This document shows, piece after piece, positions 21,107 to 32,605 of a DNA stretch of 40,201 bases. How positions within the stretch are numbered: position 1 is the first letter of the stretch; each line of letters opens with the position of its first letter. Made by a program: the position numbers and the translations under genes. Where the stretch lies: positions 1 to 40,201 of the forward strand of contig JABCPU010000539.1 in NCBI GenBank assembly GCA_016800925.1, written 5' to 3'. The notes below the pieces were generated by a model. The model had not been told where the DNA came from. It searched no databases and was given only the letters and a program-made list of their open reading frames with translations. Origin of the DNA: Suillus spraguei (taxonomy: Eukaryota > Basidiomycota > Agaricomycetes > Boletales > Suillaceae).

Positions 21107-21204
21107 AACACACAGTCATAATGGCCCCTTATCTACAAGACTCGCCCATTCTTGAACCATTCACGTGTTATACCATGCCTCCTGCTAGACCTTCAGCTCG
21201 TTAA

Positions 21205-21594
21205 AAAACCTTGTGAGTCTTAGCTTCTCTCCTTCTGTTTGGGGGCAAGCCTGCGCTAGCTGCGTCATGATGCTCCTATCTCTTGGGAATCTCAGCTCAT
21301 TCTTGCCCTAATTTTCCTAGGTGCAAAAGACGTGTTTCAGTCTAATGAAACCCCAAAGGGTTTCTTGCCCAAAACCTTGATAGCCTCACTTGTAGTTTGT
21401 TTTCGATCTTGCGTAAAAGTTCATATTTGAATAAAATATTTATAAATCCACCTTAGCTCAACCTGTGAGGACTAAGAACATAGACAGTAATTGGTGTCAC
21501 GTTGCCACGGCATTACCACCGGCACCTGTCGGCATTTCAAAACGGGGCTTACATTGCATTCCCATTGCCACGGGTCGACTCTTCTGTTGTTCAC
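21205..21594. other. Spacer between the DIRS-like element and the kinase gene
   Basis: No coding signal. One short perfect hairpin, GAAACCC-caaa-GGGTTTC, lies at about 21347-21364. The true 3' end of the DIRS-like element may be here, but I cannot define it. Confidence 0.5.
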
Positions 21595-24500
21595 TCACCG
21601 ATCATAAAACAAAGTAGATAGAGCGCCCTCCACCACCTCAACGAGTTCCTTTATCCTGGACTCTTGTTCTCCTTCCGATGCCTCGCCTTTCTCTTTCTCG
21701 ATTTCAATTCGTGCATCTCCTTCTAATACCAGATAAAACTCCTGGAATTTCTCTGCAAATTCTTCGGGGCGATCATTCCCTGCATCGATATTGACTGCGC
21801 ATGTTCCGTGTTTACTTGGGCTTGCGCCGATATCGTGAAGCTTCCCAGCAGGACCTCTAACGAGCGGAAGTAACCGGGATGCAAAGGATTGCTCGCTTCG
21901 GGGTAGAACATCAAATTCCGCACATTTATCAAAACGGCTGTAGATGACTAGGAGTCTGCGAAACAAATGACGGACAATTACAAAGTAACCAAACCAGCCA
22001 ACAAACCAACAACTAACTAACTATGAATCCCAGCCCGTCCTTCCACAAATCGCAGGATCTCTTCAGTAGAGGGCCGACACTCCGCTTCTTTCAGCCAACA
22101 TCTCTGAATGAAGCCCCAGTCCCCGTCAATGATGACAAGACCAACCGGCCTTTTGGGCCTTATACCTTCCAGTAGATAGTAAATGACTGTTTCCGATCTA
22201 GTGATATAATAATATGGGATCCTGCCCTCCAAAACCTGCAACAATGTGAGCTGAGCCGACTGAGTGGAAATGATCTATGCCACATGCCTGCAGCATGATC
22301 CCTCCAAAGGAGTATACATCGCTCTTCCAGGTGAAGGTTGGTTTTAATGCACCTTCAGCATCGAATATCAAGTATTCTGGTGCCATGTACTGCGCCGTGC
22401 ATGTGGGATTGGTGGGCAACAACGCCTGACTCATTCTTCCTGGAAGGAGGGCGGAGAGACCGAAATCGGTGAGGCTTGCCTTTCCGTTCTTGTGGATGAG
22501 GACATTGTTCTAAAGATGCTTCAGATGAACGCTCATAGATTTCATTAACACGTACGTACACCAGTCAGGTCTCCATGGACAATTGACTGCGAATGGACTG
22601 CCCGAAGTGTTAGTGTTAGCTGACTCCCATTTCACGCTAGCATCAAGGCACTGGACATACGGTATTGAAGTCCGCGAGCCACATCCCCGAGCTAAAGAGA
22701 CATTAGCATTGCTGATATGGGGCAAGAGACGATCCAGCGAACCAGTGCAAACTTTTCGTTATCAAAAAGTGTCTCGTGCTTGTGCTGAAGGTATTCGGTC
22801 AGAGTGCCGTTTTCTACCCATGGTGAGAGAAGTGCTGGGAGGGGGCCAAATCCTTCTGTAACGCCCCAGAGGGGAACAATATTTTGGTGCTCGAGCTTCA
22901 ACCATATTTTGATTTCTCTGAACAATCGCTGACGGACCCAGGTCAGATGGATGAAGGCAGAATGCATACCATTGGCTACTGACATTGATGATCTTCAAGA
23001 TGTCCGGATCATTGACCACGATTATTTCCTTAGCTGCGACCTAAATTGTTGTGAAAAATGCAGATGAAAACAAATAAGCTACTTACATCAACGCAATCTG
23101 TTGTTAAAGGGTGCTGGTAGTAGCGGGAAATTTTTTCTTGGACGCTCCCATCGATTTCTGCTAGACGGATCCGGCATGAGTGAACATTTGCAAATCCTCC
23201 GAAGCAGAAGCGATCTTTGTCGAGTCGTTGGATTGAGTTCGTCAGATCCACAGAGCTGGTGATGATGGTGAGCTCAGCAGTGGCATGTAACAAAGATAGC
23301 TCACCCGAAACTTTGGACTAAGATCAAGTAGAGAACCTTCTCGATTGAAGGACGGATTTTCTCCTCCAACAGGCACTGTCGCACCAAGTTCAACAGCTCT
23401 TTATCAACCTTTGAATTAAAAGCTCTTTGAAGTTGGCATAGAAAAAACTTTGCAAGTATCGTACCTCCATCATGTTCGGAGTCAGAAGAAAAGGCTCTGT
23501 GCGCCAAGCTTTTTCCACAAGCACTTGGCTTTCTTCGACTACCCACCAGTACGGCACCTTTCCTGTCAATACCTGGAGTACGCTAATATAAAATTCATCG
23601 CAAGTTGATGCGTTGCGTAACGCACCAGAACCGCAATACAGCCAAATGAATACACATCTCCTGCTTTGGTTGCCCTTGGCGTTCCTGGCTGGATGTGTTC
23701 GGGGGGAATGTACCTGGGATGTCCAGGGAGCTGCTCATTGAATATGCGATTATCGGCTTCAGCCAAGATGATGGAATGGCTGAAGTCCGCGATCCGTACT
23801 TGGCCTGAGGTGTCAAGGAGGATGCTATCCTGTGGGTGCAGTAAGAATCTTCGGCACATGACTTGGTAAATAATCAAAACATACGCCAGTTATATTTCCA
23901 TGCGCAACACCCTGCTTGTGCACTAAGGCCTGCGTAAATTCTCTACTTGAACATCTACGGGAAATACTAACGATATTTGATCCCATCCGCCACCTGGACC
24001 AGCTGCCCTTTGGCGGTCAGAGGAGAAGGACTTGACGATAGCATGAAACATCAACTTACTATATCACGCTTCTCTCGCGAAGGTAAATTCAAGTGCTCTT
24101 TTTTCAGGTAATCATGCAATGAACCGCCTCCCATCCATGGATGTACAAAGGAGGGGAGAACTCCGCAATCAATCGTCATGCCATAGAGGGGGAGGATGGT
24201 CTTGCGCTTCAACTTTTCCCTGACGGATAGTTCACGACGAATCCTCTGTGGTGTCATTCATGATTCAGTGACCATGTTTCTGTATAGATATACTGAAGTG
24301 TGAGTTGACTTACATTGCATATTTTGTCCAAATCATTCTGATTGTTGATGACGTCCATGAAAGACTTGACGGCAACCTGTCGACCAAGGTATTATGCACA
24401 GTTTTGTGGATCGCTCTAAATACACCAACCTCTTTTTCACCAGCCTGGCTCATATCATGTATCCACTTGTATTTCAGTGCTGCACCAGGGAGGTCCGCAT

Positions 24501-25917
24501 CATCAGCACGACGGTCATACTTCGTGAGAGCCGCTTGTGATATATGTTTCACTGTAAATTTTGATAACATCATCCTCACTGTCTCCGGAACGTTAGTTTG
24601 TTCCCACAGAAAGTCGACAACATCGGCGATCACTGGACGTTCATGTCTGTTCCTTGACAGACATCGTTGCACATACTCCTGTATGTCGTGAAAATCACTC
24701 AACCGGGAGAACGGTTTAGTCCCCGCCAGTATGACCCGCAGAAGCGCAGGAGCCTGGATACCGTGATAGGGCTGACATCCGGAAAAAACCTACATGATAT
24801 CAGTAACATCACATTGAACAGGAACAGGTGATGTACCTGCATAGTGATGCAGCCGTATGAGTAAATATCGCATGCCTTGGTTGGCACATCCCCTGGTGCC
24901 TCTGTTACCTCGTTGGAATCGAGCAGCGTAGTTGTTCTCGGTGGCATCCAACGGATGCTCTCCCCGTTGCAGGATCCAAACATAGCATTGTCGTATTCTG
25001 AAAAAATCATTGAGAGCCCAAAGTCTGCCAGCGATAGCGTCCCATCACTGCAAACTAGGATATTTGACTACATCGTCTAACTGTCATTTCTGCCTGGAAT
25101 GTGGTAGCGACTGAAACTTACACCAGTTAAGTAACCGTGGACAATATCCCTATCATGCACTACAGGAAATCAGTTACACAAAATGCAACAGCATGAGCTG
25201 ATTGCCGACTCACAGTATTTGAGACCAGCCGCAATCTCTCTGACCTGATGCGCCAAGTCAGCACTCAACTTGTCTCCGCAAATAGAAGATACATACCATA
25301 GTTAGCTTCTTCTCTTTCTTAAGATCGACTTCCCGTCTCAAATAGTCATTTAATGATCCATTTTCCATCCACGGAGTGACTAAGGCAGGAAGTGGCCCAA
25401 ATCCCTTGGCAATACCCTCAAGAGGAAGGATGTTATCGTGCGACAGTTGAATCCAAAGGCAAGCCTCGCGATAGATCCTCTAGTGATAGTCTATGAGCGA
25501 ATGCATAGTGAGATACTTTGATAATGCCCTGACCTCGCAGAATTCTTGTACTCGGGATCCATCTGCAAGCGCAATATTTAAATTGATCACTTTGATGGCG
25601 ACCTTGGTTGTAACAGATAATTTAGAATCAGCAACACCTGATTTAAAACTCACGTATTTATTTTCTGAACCACTGGCAGATCCAGTGGATACCACGTACT
25701 TGGAGATATTCCCAGAATCTGAGTCGCCGACATCCCCAAGCTCTTCTGGGGTGTATACAACGGCTCCGCTCGCTTGGCGAATAGCTGTCGCAGGGATAAC
25801 CTTTAGTTTATTGGATATTTGGGCGCTGTTCGGATTGTTATTCTGTTCATGTTTACCTGTCATCACTGATATGTAATGAGCGCAACTTGAAGATCGACTT
25901 ACAATGGAGTTGTCCAT
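21595..25917 (-). CDS. Triple kinase-domain protein (pseudokinase-pseudokinase-kinase), 21 exons
   Basis: My splice model joins 21 exons into 1,077 codons. Exon ends (minus): 25917-25534, 25479-25297, 25244-25214, 25159-25122, 25067-24837, 24789-24430, 24376-24314, 24245-24060, 24002-23972, 23922-23885, 23829-23626, 23572-23465, 23408-23305, 23255-23087, 23040-22984, 22928-22743, 22691-22661, 22597-22560, 22509-22288, 22235-22022, 21947-21595. K1: VAIK (K109) and DFG (D227) kept, catalytic loop HGYLTG (Asp to Tyr, 209), APE replaced by PPR. K2: VAVK (K413), loop HGNITG (Asp to Asn, 512), DFS instead of DFG. K3: VAAK (K714), HGDLTG (D811), DFG (D829), APE kept, so probably active. An acidic 117-aa tail follows K3. 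One exon (24789-24430) runs from K1 into K2, proving they are one protein. Kinases of this type are tyrosine-kinase-like; substrate unknown. Confidence 0.85.
22236..22287 (-). other. GC-AG intron in the third kinase domain
   Basis: The exon end CTGCAG is followed by GCATGT and the intron closes with GTTGCAG, giving the frame IMLQ-VLEGRIP. The homologous introns in K1 (CAG|GTACAT) and K2 (CTG|GTGCGT) use GT. So the K3 intron has a non-canonical but usable GC donor. Confidence 0.7.
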
Positions 25918-26585
25918 GGGGTAAAATCTTCAGTAGAGTATTCAAGAACCGACAAGTGCTAGATCTAGAGTTGATAAGTAATGTGATTTTATTCTCTAAG
26001 TATGCACACCGAAAATAATAATAACCAAGCATTTTCGGCACGAAGACCACGAGGCCAATGTGTGTATGGCCCTGGGCTGCGAGTTACGTGTACTATGACT
26101 ATGATGGTGACTTGTATTAACAGAAAAGGGGTTGGCCCCAACTCGGAGGCATGTACATGATTGTGAGAAAGGGTACATAGACGAAAACTGGTTTGTTAAA
26201 CAACACTGCTAAAAAAGTAACGTATGGCATGCCAGGACAAGCTCCGAGTCGGTACTTCAGTCTCCGCAGCTGTGCCTACATGAGGCTGATTACTATATCT
26301 GAGTTCCCCGTCTCATACTTAAGACTTAAGTATTGCCACCATAATACGTGTTAGGGTGTCTATGGTGTCACTTTCCCCACCTAGTGATGCTCCGGCCCGG
26401 ACTAGGCTCACAAAATTTCGAGCCCAAGCGAGGAAGATCACGTACCAACTGAGAGCGGAGCATGGCCGTGGCACCATCAGCGTCGCCTTGAGAAGTGAGA
26501 TCGCGATTTTGAGAGCGGAACATGGCCGCGGCACATCGATGTCACCCAAGAAGCTTGGAAGACATCAACTGAGAGGAGCAGGGCC
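25918..26585. other. Intergenic region with a ~60-bp triple repeat
   Basis: No gene recognised between the kinase start and 26586. At 26450-26600 three imperfect copies of a unit of about 60 bp begin GAGAGCGGAGCATGGCC, GAGAGCGGAACATGGCC and GAGAGGAGCAGGGCC (starts at 26451, 26511 and 26571). Confidence 0.6.
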
Positions 26586-27050
26586 ATGGGATTAGCGTTG
26601 CATAATAAGCTTATTTGGAACTTACCACAAGCCCTGGCCGCTGTGTTTCAAAGGTACTGCGAGCTTGATCCTATATGCGTTGTGCAATATGGACAAGCTG
26701 ATGAAGGACTTTATGATGGGCTTCCATCCCACTGGAACCACGGGGGTCGCAATGAAGGAGATCTGATTATGATGGAAATGAGCTTGAGGTGCTATGCTTT
26801 CTGACTTTTGAAATGGTCCTGGTCAACAATCAGCGACAGATTTCAGTGACAGCGACAATGTTGAGCGACTTGCATCAGAACCTCAGAAGCGACAGCTTAT
26901 GAAGGTCCGAGAAAGTGAAGAAAGATCCCACTCACTGCATCTTGATATGATGACCGCAACTGCGCAGTCACTCGCGCAGAAGAAAGAAAATAACATTAAA
27001 CACGTCGATTCACACACTGATTGGGACATCGATTCCAAGGTCGATTTTTG
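26586..27050 (+). CDS. Small two-exon hypothetical gene
   Basis: ATG at 26586 opens a frame (MGLALHNKLIWNLPQALAAV). A plausible 58-bp intron (GAG|GTGCTATG...GATTTCAG) joins it to a charged exon (SDSDNVERLASEPQKRQLMK ... DWDIDSKVDF) ending in TGA near 27050. The join keeps frame. I do not recognise the protein; the second exon is hydrophilic and probably helical. It could also be a fragment of a larger decayed gene. It begins inside the third copy of the repeat at 26450-26600. Confidence 0.3.
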
Positions 27051-27459
27051 AGGGTCAGAATTAGGGTACGGACAAAAGTCGGTTGTTACCCCCCAGTGAG
27101 AACTGGACCTCACCGTATCGACGGAAAATGGCCAAAATATTGATGAACCAGGAACACAAGATTTCGGTAGAGAATGGGACATACTATCCGTTACCCCCGT
27201 TTCGTGATGACCCACTGTTTCGTGAGTCACACTCATGTCACTAATAGTAACGAACAGTCACACTTGCCGAATTTACAGTCCGTTCGGCAGACTTGAGTCG
27301 TGAATTTCGGACAGCTGATTAGGATGCGATATGATCTAGCGATAAACCTGCAAGCTATAGTACGTATGAAAAGAGCTAAGTGCAAATCATCACTGCTGTG
27401 TAAAATAATGCTGATGGAATGTATGTGGATGGACAGGTAGATATTGATACATGGAAGGA

Positions 27460-27892
27460 TTATGAAGTCCATGACTTGCCGGATGTGTGTGTTGACCGAA
27501 AAAATATGGTGGATGTGGTGTAGGAATACTGAGGCTGGTGTGGGATGGTGGATGTGTGAAATGTGGTGGTAGTGCTTGGGAGGAACTGGAGGTTGCAGGA
27601 TGTTCTAGTGGCAGATTCTGTTGTCGGCTCGAAGTTGATTGACTTGGCATGATCACTGCGGGACACATGAAAACTCCTGCTCCGGTCTTTAAGAGTCTGC
27701 CGTGCAACCTGTACAATGAAATCAGTATTACAGGAGCTCGAAGCCTTAAGTATATAATCATGCCTTGTGTACCCTTGCAGCTACTGAAATATTCTTGCAG
27801 GTGCCATTTGTGACATCTACAAGTGCAGCCTGGATCCTGGACTCATAGTCAGGATCAGTAGATGACAGTAGCTTGCCTCGGCGGCGCCCCAT
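27460..27892 (-). CDS. Small protein with psq-type helix-turn-helix
   Basis: Two exons: 27892-27764 (43 codons) and 27708-27460 (82 codons plus stop), joined by a 55-bp intron with a GC donor (AAG|GCATGA...TGTACAG). The first exon encodes MGRRRGK followed by a helix-turn-helix of the psq/CENP-B type (YESRIQAALVDV...NISVAARVHK) that continues as VARQTLKDR in exon 2. This fold binds DNA and is typical of the N-terminus of pogo/Tc5-like transposases and proteins derived from them. The rest is Ser/Thr/Pro-rich low complexity, and no DDE domain follows, so it is a truncated or repurposed fragment. It is divergent from the VPS9 relic, 49 bp away. Confidence 0.5.
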
Positions 27893-27941
27893 GAGCCCAG
27901 TCAAGTGCCCAGCGCTCACCTGTTCACGGATTGCAGCTACA

Positions 27942-29173
27942 ATGAAACACGCTGTTAAATTTAATGTCCGACGTCGGCAGCCACGGCAGGTGACACTCAG
28001 AAACTTTCATATCGATAGACCAGATTTGATTTCATCAGGGAAATCGGTGAATTCTAATTTGACACAATATCACCCAATTCTCGCGAAGTTCCCGCTGATT
28101 CTTACTAGACTATTCCTCCCATCCCACTCTGATGACGCCTCGCATGATGAAGCACTGTCAAGCCACATCGCGACTCTCAACCTTCTTGACCTAGGGCTCG
28201 AGCAATTTGATGTTGATGTTGACAGTGCTGGGTCCGAGATTGACGTCGTAGTCCGAGCGTGTGGACAGAGTAAGTTTCCTAGCATATACACATATGTTTA
28301 TCATTCATCCTCATCGATATTTTTACAGCGGTGTCTCAGCTAGACGTTGACTCTAGATCTCCTGGTGACAAGGCAGCTGTGCTGGTCGCAGCGCACAACC
28401 TCAAGTAGGTGAGTGAGATGCATATGCATGCGTGTTTTGTTCCCTGATCCATGATTTCAACTACCTAAAGATGGCCTTTCCCGCCTCCCTCCGATTAAAC
28501 TCAGTAATGGCGACAAACGGCCTGAGGAACCCGAGTCACCACAGCAAAAGGTCAGTCCATCCCCGGGACCGATCAAAGCTGTGGAGATCCCGCTCGTTGC
28601 TTCTGACTAAGCGTTATTCTCACCCGATCAACAATCCGATGGGGATGCAGCTCACGGGTCAACTGAGAAGTGGTCTCTCTCGCCTACTGTCTTATCCCCA
28701 CAGGCATCATCTTCGATCAATCCTCCCCCGTGCCCATCTGTGCTTCCTCGCCCCGACTGAACATATCCCATGTCCAACAGCCGACGACAGTATCGGGCGA
28801 TGTTCTCCTCCCACTTCTTATGTTCGCCATTGTCAAATCAAACCCCGCACGCCTGGTCTCGCACCTTCTGTTCACTCAGCGTTATCGTAATAACGTGTTC
28901 GCTAGTGGAGAGGAGCGGTATTGTTTGATAAATTTGATGACTGTCGTAGAGTTTTTGGAGAATGTAGATCTTGGTGCTGTGGGTGTTGGGGAAGGCGTCG
29001 GTGTTGTTAGGTGGGTGTCCCAGCTTCTCAATTATTCATATCGCGTGTTTGCCTGCTTTAAACCTCTGTTCCGTATTCCCATGTTCTAACATCCATTCCA
29101 ATTCGGTGCGCTAACATATCTTTTCTACAGCACGGCGGACCTCACCCCAATCCCAATCGTGCGCACTAGATAA
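27942..29173 (+). pseudogene. VPS9-domain protein (Rab5 GEF type), disabled
   Basis: Coding from ATG 27942 (MKHAVKFNVRRR) runs to a GT-AG intron (about 28270-28328) and a second exon (VSQLDVDSRSPGDKAAVLVAAHN). It then continues with GLSRLPPIKL, and further on with a VPS9 domain: SGDVLLPLLMFAIVKSNP and SGEERYCLINLMTVVEFLENVD (about 28780-28990). A final intron ending TTTCTACAG leads to STADLTPIPI and a stop at 29171. VPS9 domains activate Rab5-type GTPases in endocytosis. Damage: an in-frame TAG (AAGTAG) before GLSRLPP, a TAA after PLVASD, and a frame change between 28680 and 28760. The two stops fit CAG/CAA to TAG/TAA transitions. Unusual splicing could rescue part, but not all. Confidence 0.65.
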
Positions 29174-29520
29174 TCACTCTCAGATATTGCCCTCAAGCTG
29201 TTCTTCAAGACGTTCTCGATGCCTTAGGCAAGACATGTTTCAACACATCAAGTCCTACTACATATGAAGCATCTTGTTGTACGAGCCCATAACTATCCAT
29301 CATTTATCAGGCAAAACTGCGGCCAACATAGTACTAAACGAGTAATTCATATGTTGTCACATAGTCCTTTCCCGTCATAACCAGTTCTTACTCTCAACAA
29401 TGGATTACTCTTCTATTTCCATATCCGACGCGATCAGTAAAACGATTCTTATCATACGAAAACTCGTACAAAACGTGACTGCCTCAAGCCCAGTGAAAAG
29501 TCTTTTGAGCTAGAACGATG
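29174..29520. other. Spacer with a shortened copy of the 29.9-30.1 kb sequence
   Basis: 29171-29215 (TAATCACTCTCAGATA, then AAGCTGTTCTTCAAGACG) repeats two blocks that stand about 150 bp apart at 29934-29950 and 30113-30132. So this stretch is a partial duplicate with the middle removed. No gene seen. Confidence 0.55.
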
Positions 29521-29609
29521 GGAGTGGTGGTCGAGGTAGATTTGCAAATCGAGCGTAGTCGTGTAGAACCGGAAAAAATTCACACACTTAGCAATGTTGA
29601 TCTCGTCAT

Positions 29610-30378
29610 TTGCACAATCATCTTGCAAATGACCTTGCAAATCTGCATGACAGACTGCAAACAACACTGCAATATGCGCTCGACACGGAAGTCCACCTGC
29701 GTCTTTCTCCAGCCCAGCGCTGTGTGTCTGTCCTCCCCGAGTCTCCCCTCGAAAACTTACCATTACTATGCCTAGAGCACCCAAACCAACGCAGGAATTC
29801 TATTGCGACTGTCCGCTACTGCTATGATATTCTCACCAACGCAAAATCACCCTGGCTACGAAGTAAGTTCTGTGACTCTGTGACGGATACCCAAGAGCTA
29901 GAGGTACGGTACGTGTTCGCCTTGTTTGGTGTGATAATCACTCTCAGATAGTGCCCTTGACGACCCTCTTAATGGCTTGACGCCGAGCATCCGAGTTGAC
30001 ACAGATATACTCAAACCAAACAAAGAGCTATTACCACCAGCACCGTCCACCCTGCACCCTCCCCCGGACAACATATCTGAACAACTCCAAATCGAAGACA
30101 GCCTCCCTCCTCAAGCTGTTCTTCAAGACGTTCTTCAACCTACCCATGTTCTTGAATGTGACTCTAAGCGCCCTATTGATATTTCTGCGACTGTTCTAGC
30201 CGCTGTGATTGTGCGCCCGAATGAAGAAGCTCCTGGTGCTACTGAATCCATAAGTGTCATGCGTCCAAACAAAGCCAGCAAAACTGCTAGGTACAACGGG
30301 GTTGTTTCTTTCCGCCAAGTAACTGAGTGTGTTGCTCTTTCAGAACCCTATGCGTTCACGAGTGATGTGCGGAGATGA
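29610..30378 (+). CDS. Unrecognised coding region, two exons, start not found
   Basis: Exon 1 encodes NDLANLHDRLQTTLQYAL ... LRSKFCDSVTDTQELEVR. A GT-AG intron (about 29912-29950, CG|GTACGTG...CAGATAG) joins in frame to ALDDPLNGLTPSIRVDTDI ... SEPYAFTSDVRR and TGA at about 30376-30378. The composition looks genuinely coding (mixed hydrophobic/charged, Pro-rich linker LLPPAPSTLHPPPDN). No ATG is visible upstream in frame, so the 5' part is missing or in an unseen exon. I do not recognise the family. Confidence 0.35.

Positions 30379-32605
<2,227 letters not shown>

Larger units (their letters stand above)
15561..21204 (+). mobile_element. DIRS-like (tyrosine recombinase) retrotransposon, decayed, with three nested insertions
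   Basis: Three coding blocks in DIRS order: Gag-like (15561-16493), zinc-knuckle/RT/RNase H (about 16690-19350) and tyrosine recombinase (about 19400-21204). The RT block is interrupted by a solo gypsy LTR (17634-18108). The recombinase is interrupted by a second solo LTR (20370-20718) and by a 273-bp inverted-repeat element (20834-21106). At each of the three sites the flanking reading frame rejoins across the insert. Many stop codons and frame changes show that it is dead. Terminal repeats of the element itself were not identified, so the true ends may lie outside these coordinates. Confidence 0.85.
19400..21204 (+). pseudogene. Tyrosine recombinase of the DIRS-like element
   Basis: Recognisable from GTRETYGLGLLVFHVFCD (19620) through HGLPW, TTKMSPTGEDIFF and KGH (20367), then, after a solo LTR, IGGTLEYLLCGVPF and LGRWSSDMF. 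After a second insert it resumes with APYLQDSPILEPFT...YTMPP and stops at 21202-21204. Of the conserved R, H-x-x-R, Y residues, the first Arg is Cys (ACLGE, TGC at 20015) and the second Arg is Cys (TGT at 20729); the Tyr of GYL (20822) remains. Both losses are CGY to TGY transitions. The enzyme would normally insert the DNA copy by recombination without an integrase. It has a TAA right after GYL. Confidence 0.85.

Noticed and set aside
21595..21966. A separate small gene downstream of the kinases
   Set aside because: It has no ATG in frame and begins with a splice-acceptor sequence; it joins the kinase gene in phase.
27240..27761. A histidine/proline-rich protein read in another minus-strand frame (PPHFTHPPSHTS)
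   Set aside because: The alternative frame continues directly from the helix-turn-helix exon through a plausible intron; the His/Pro-rich reading is low-complexity shadow.
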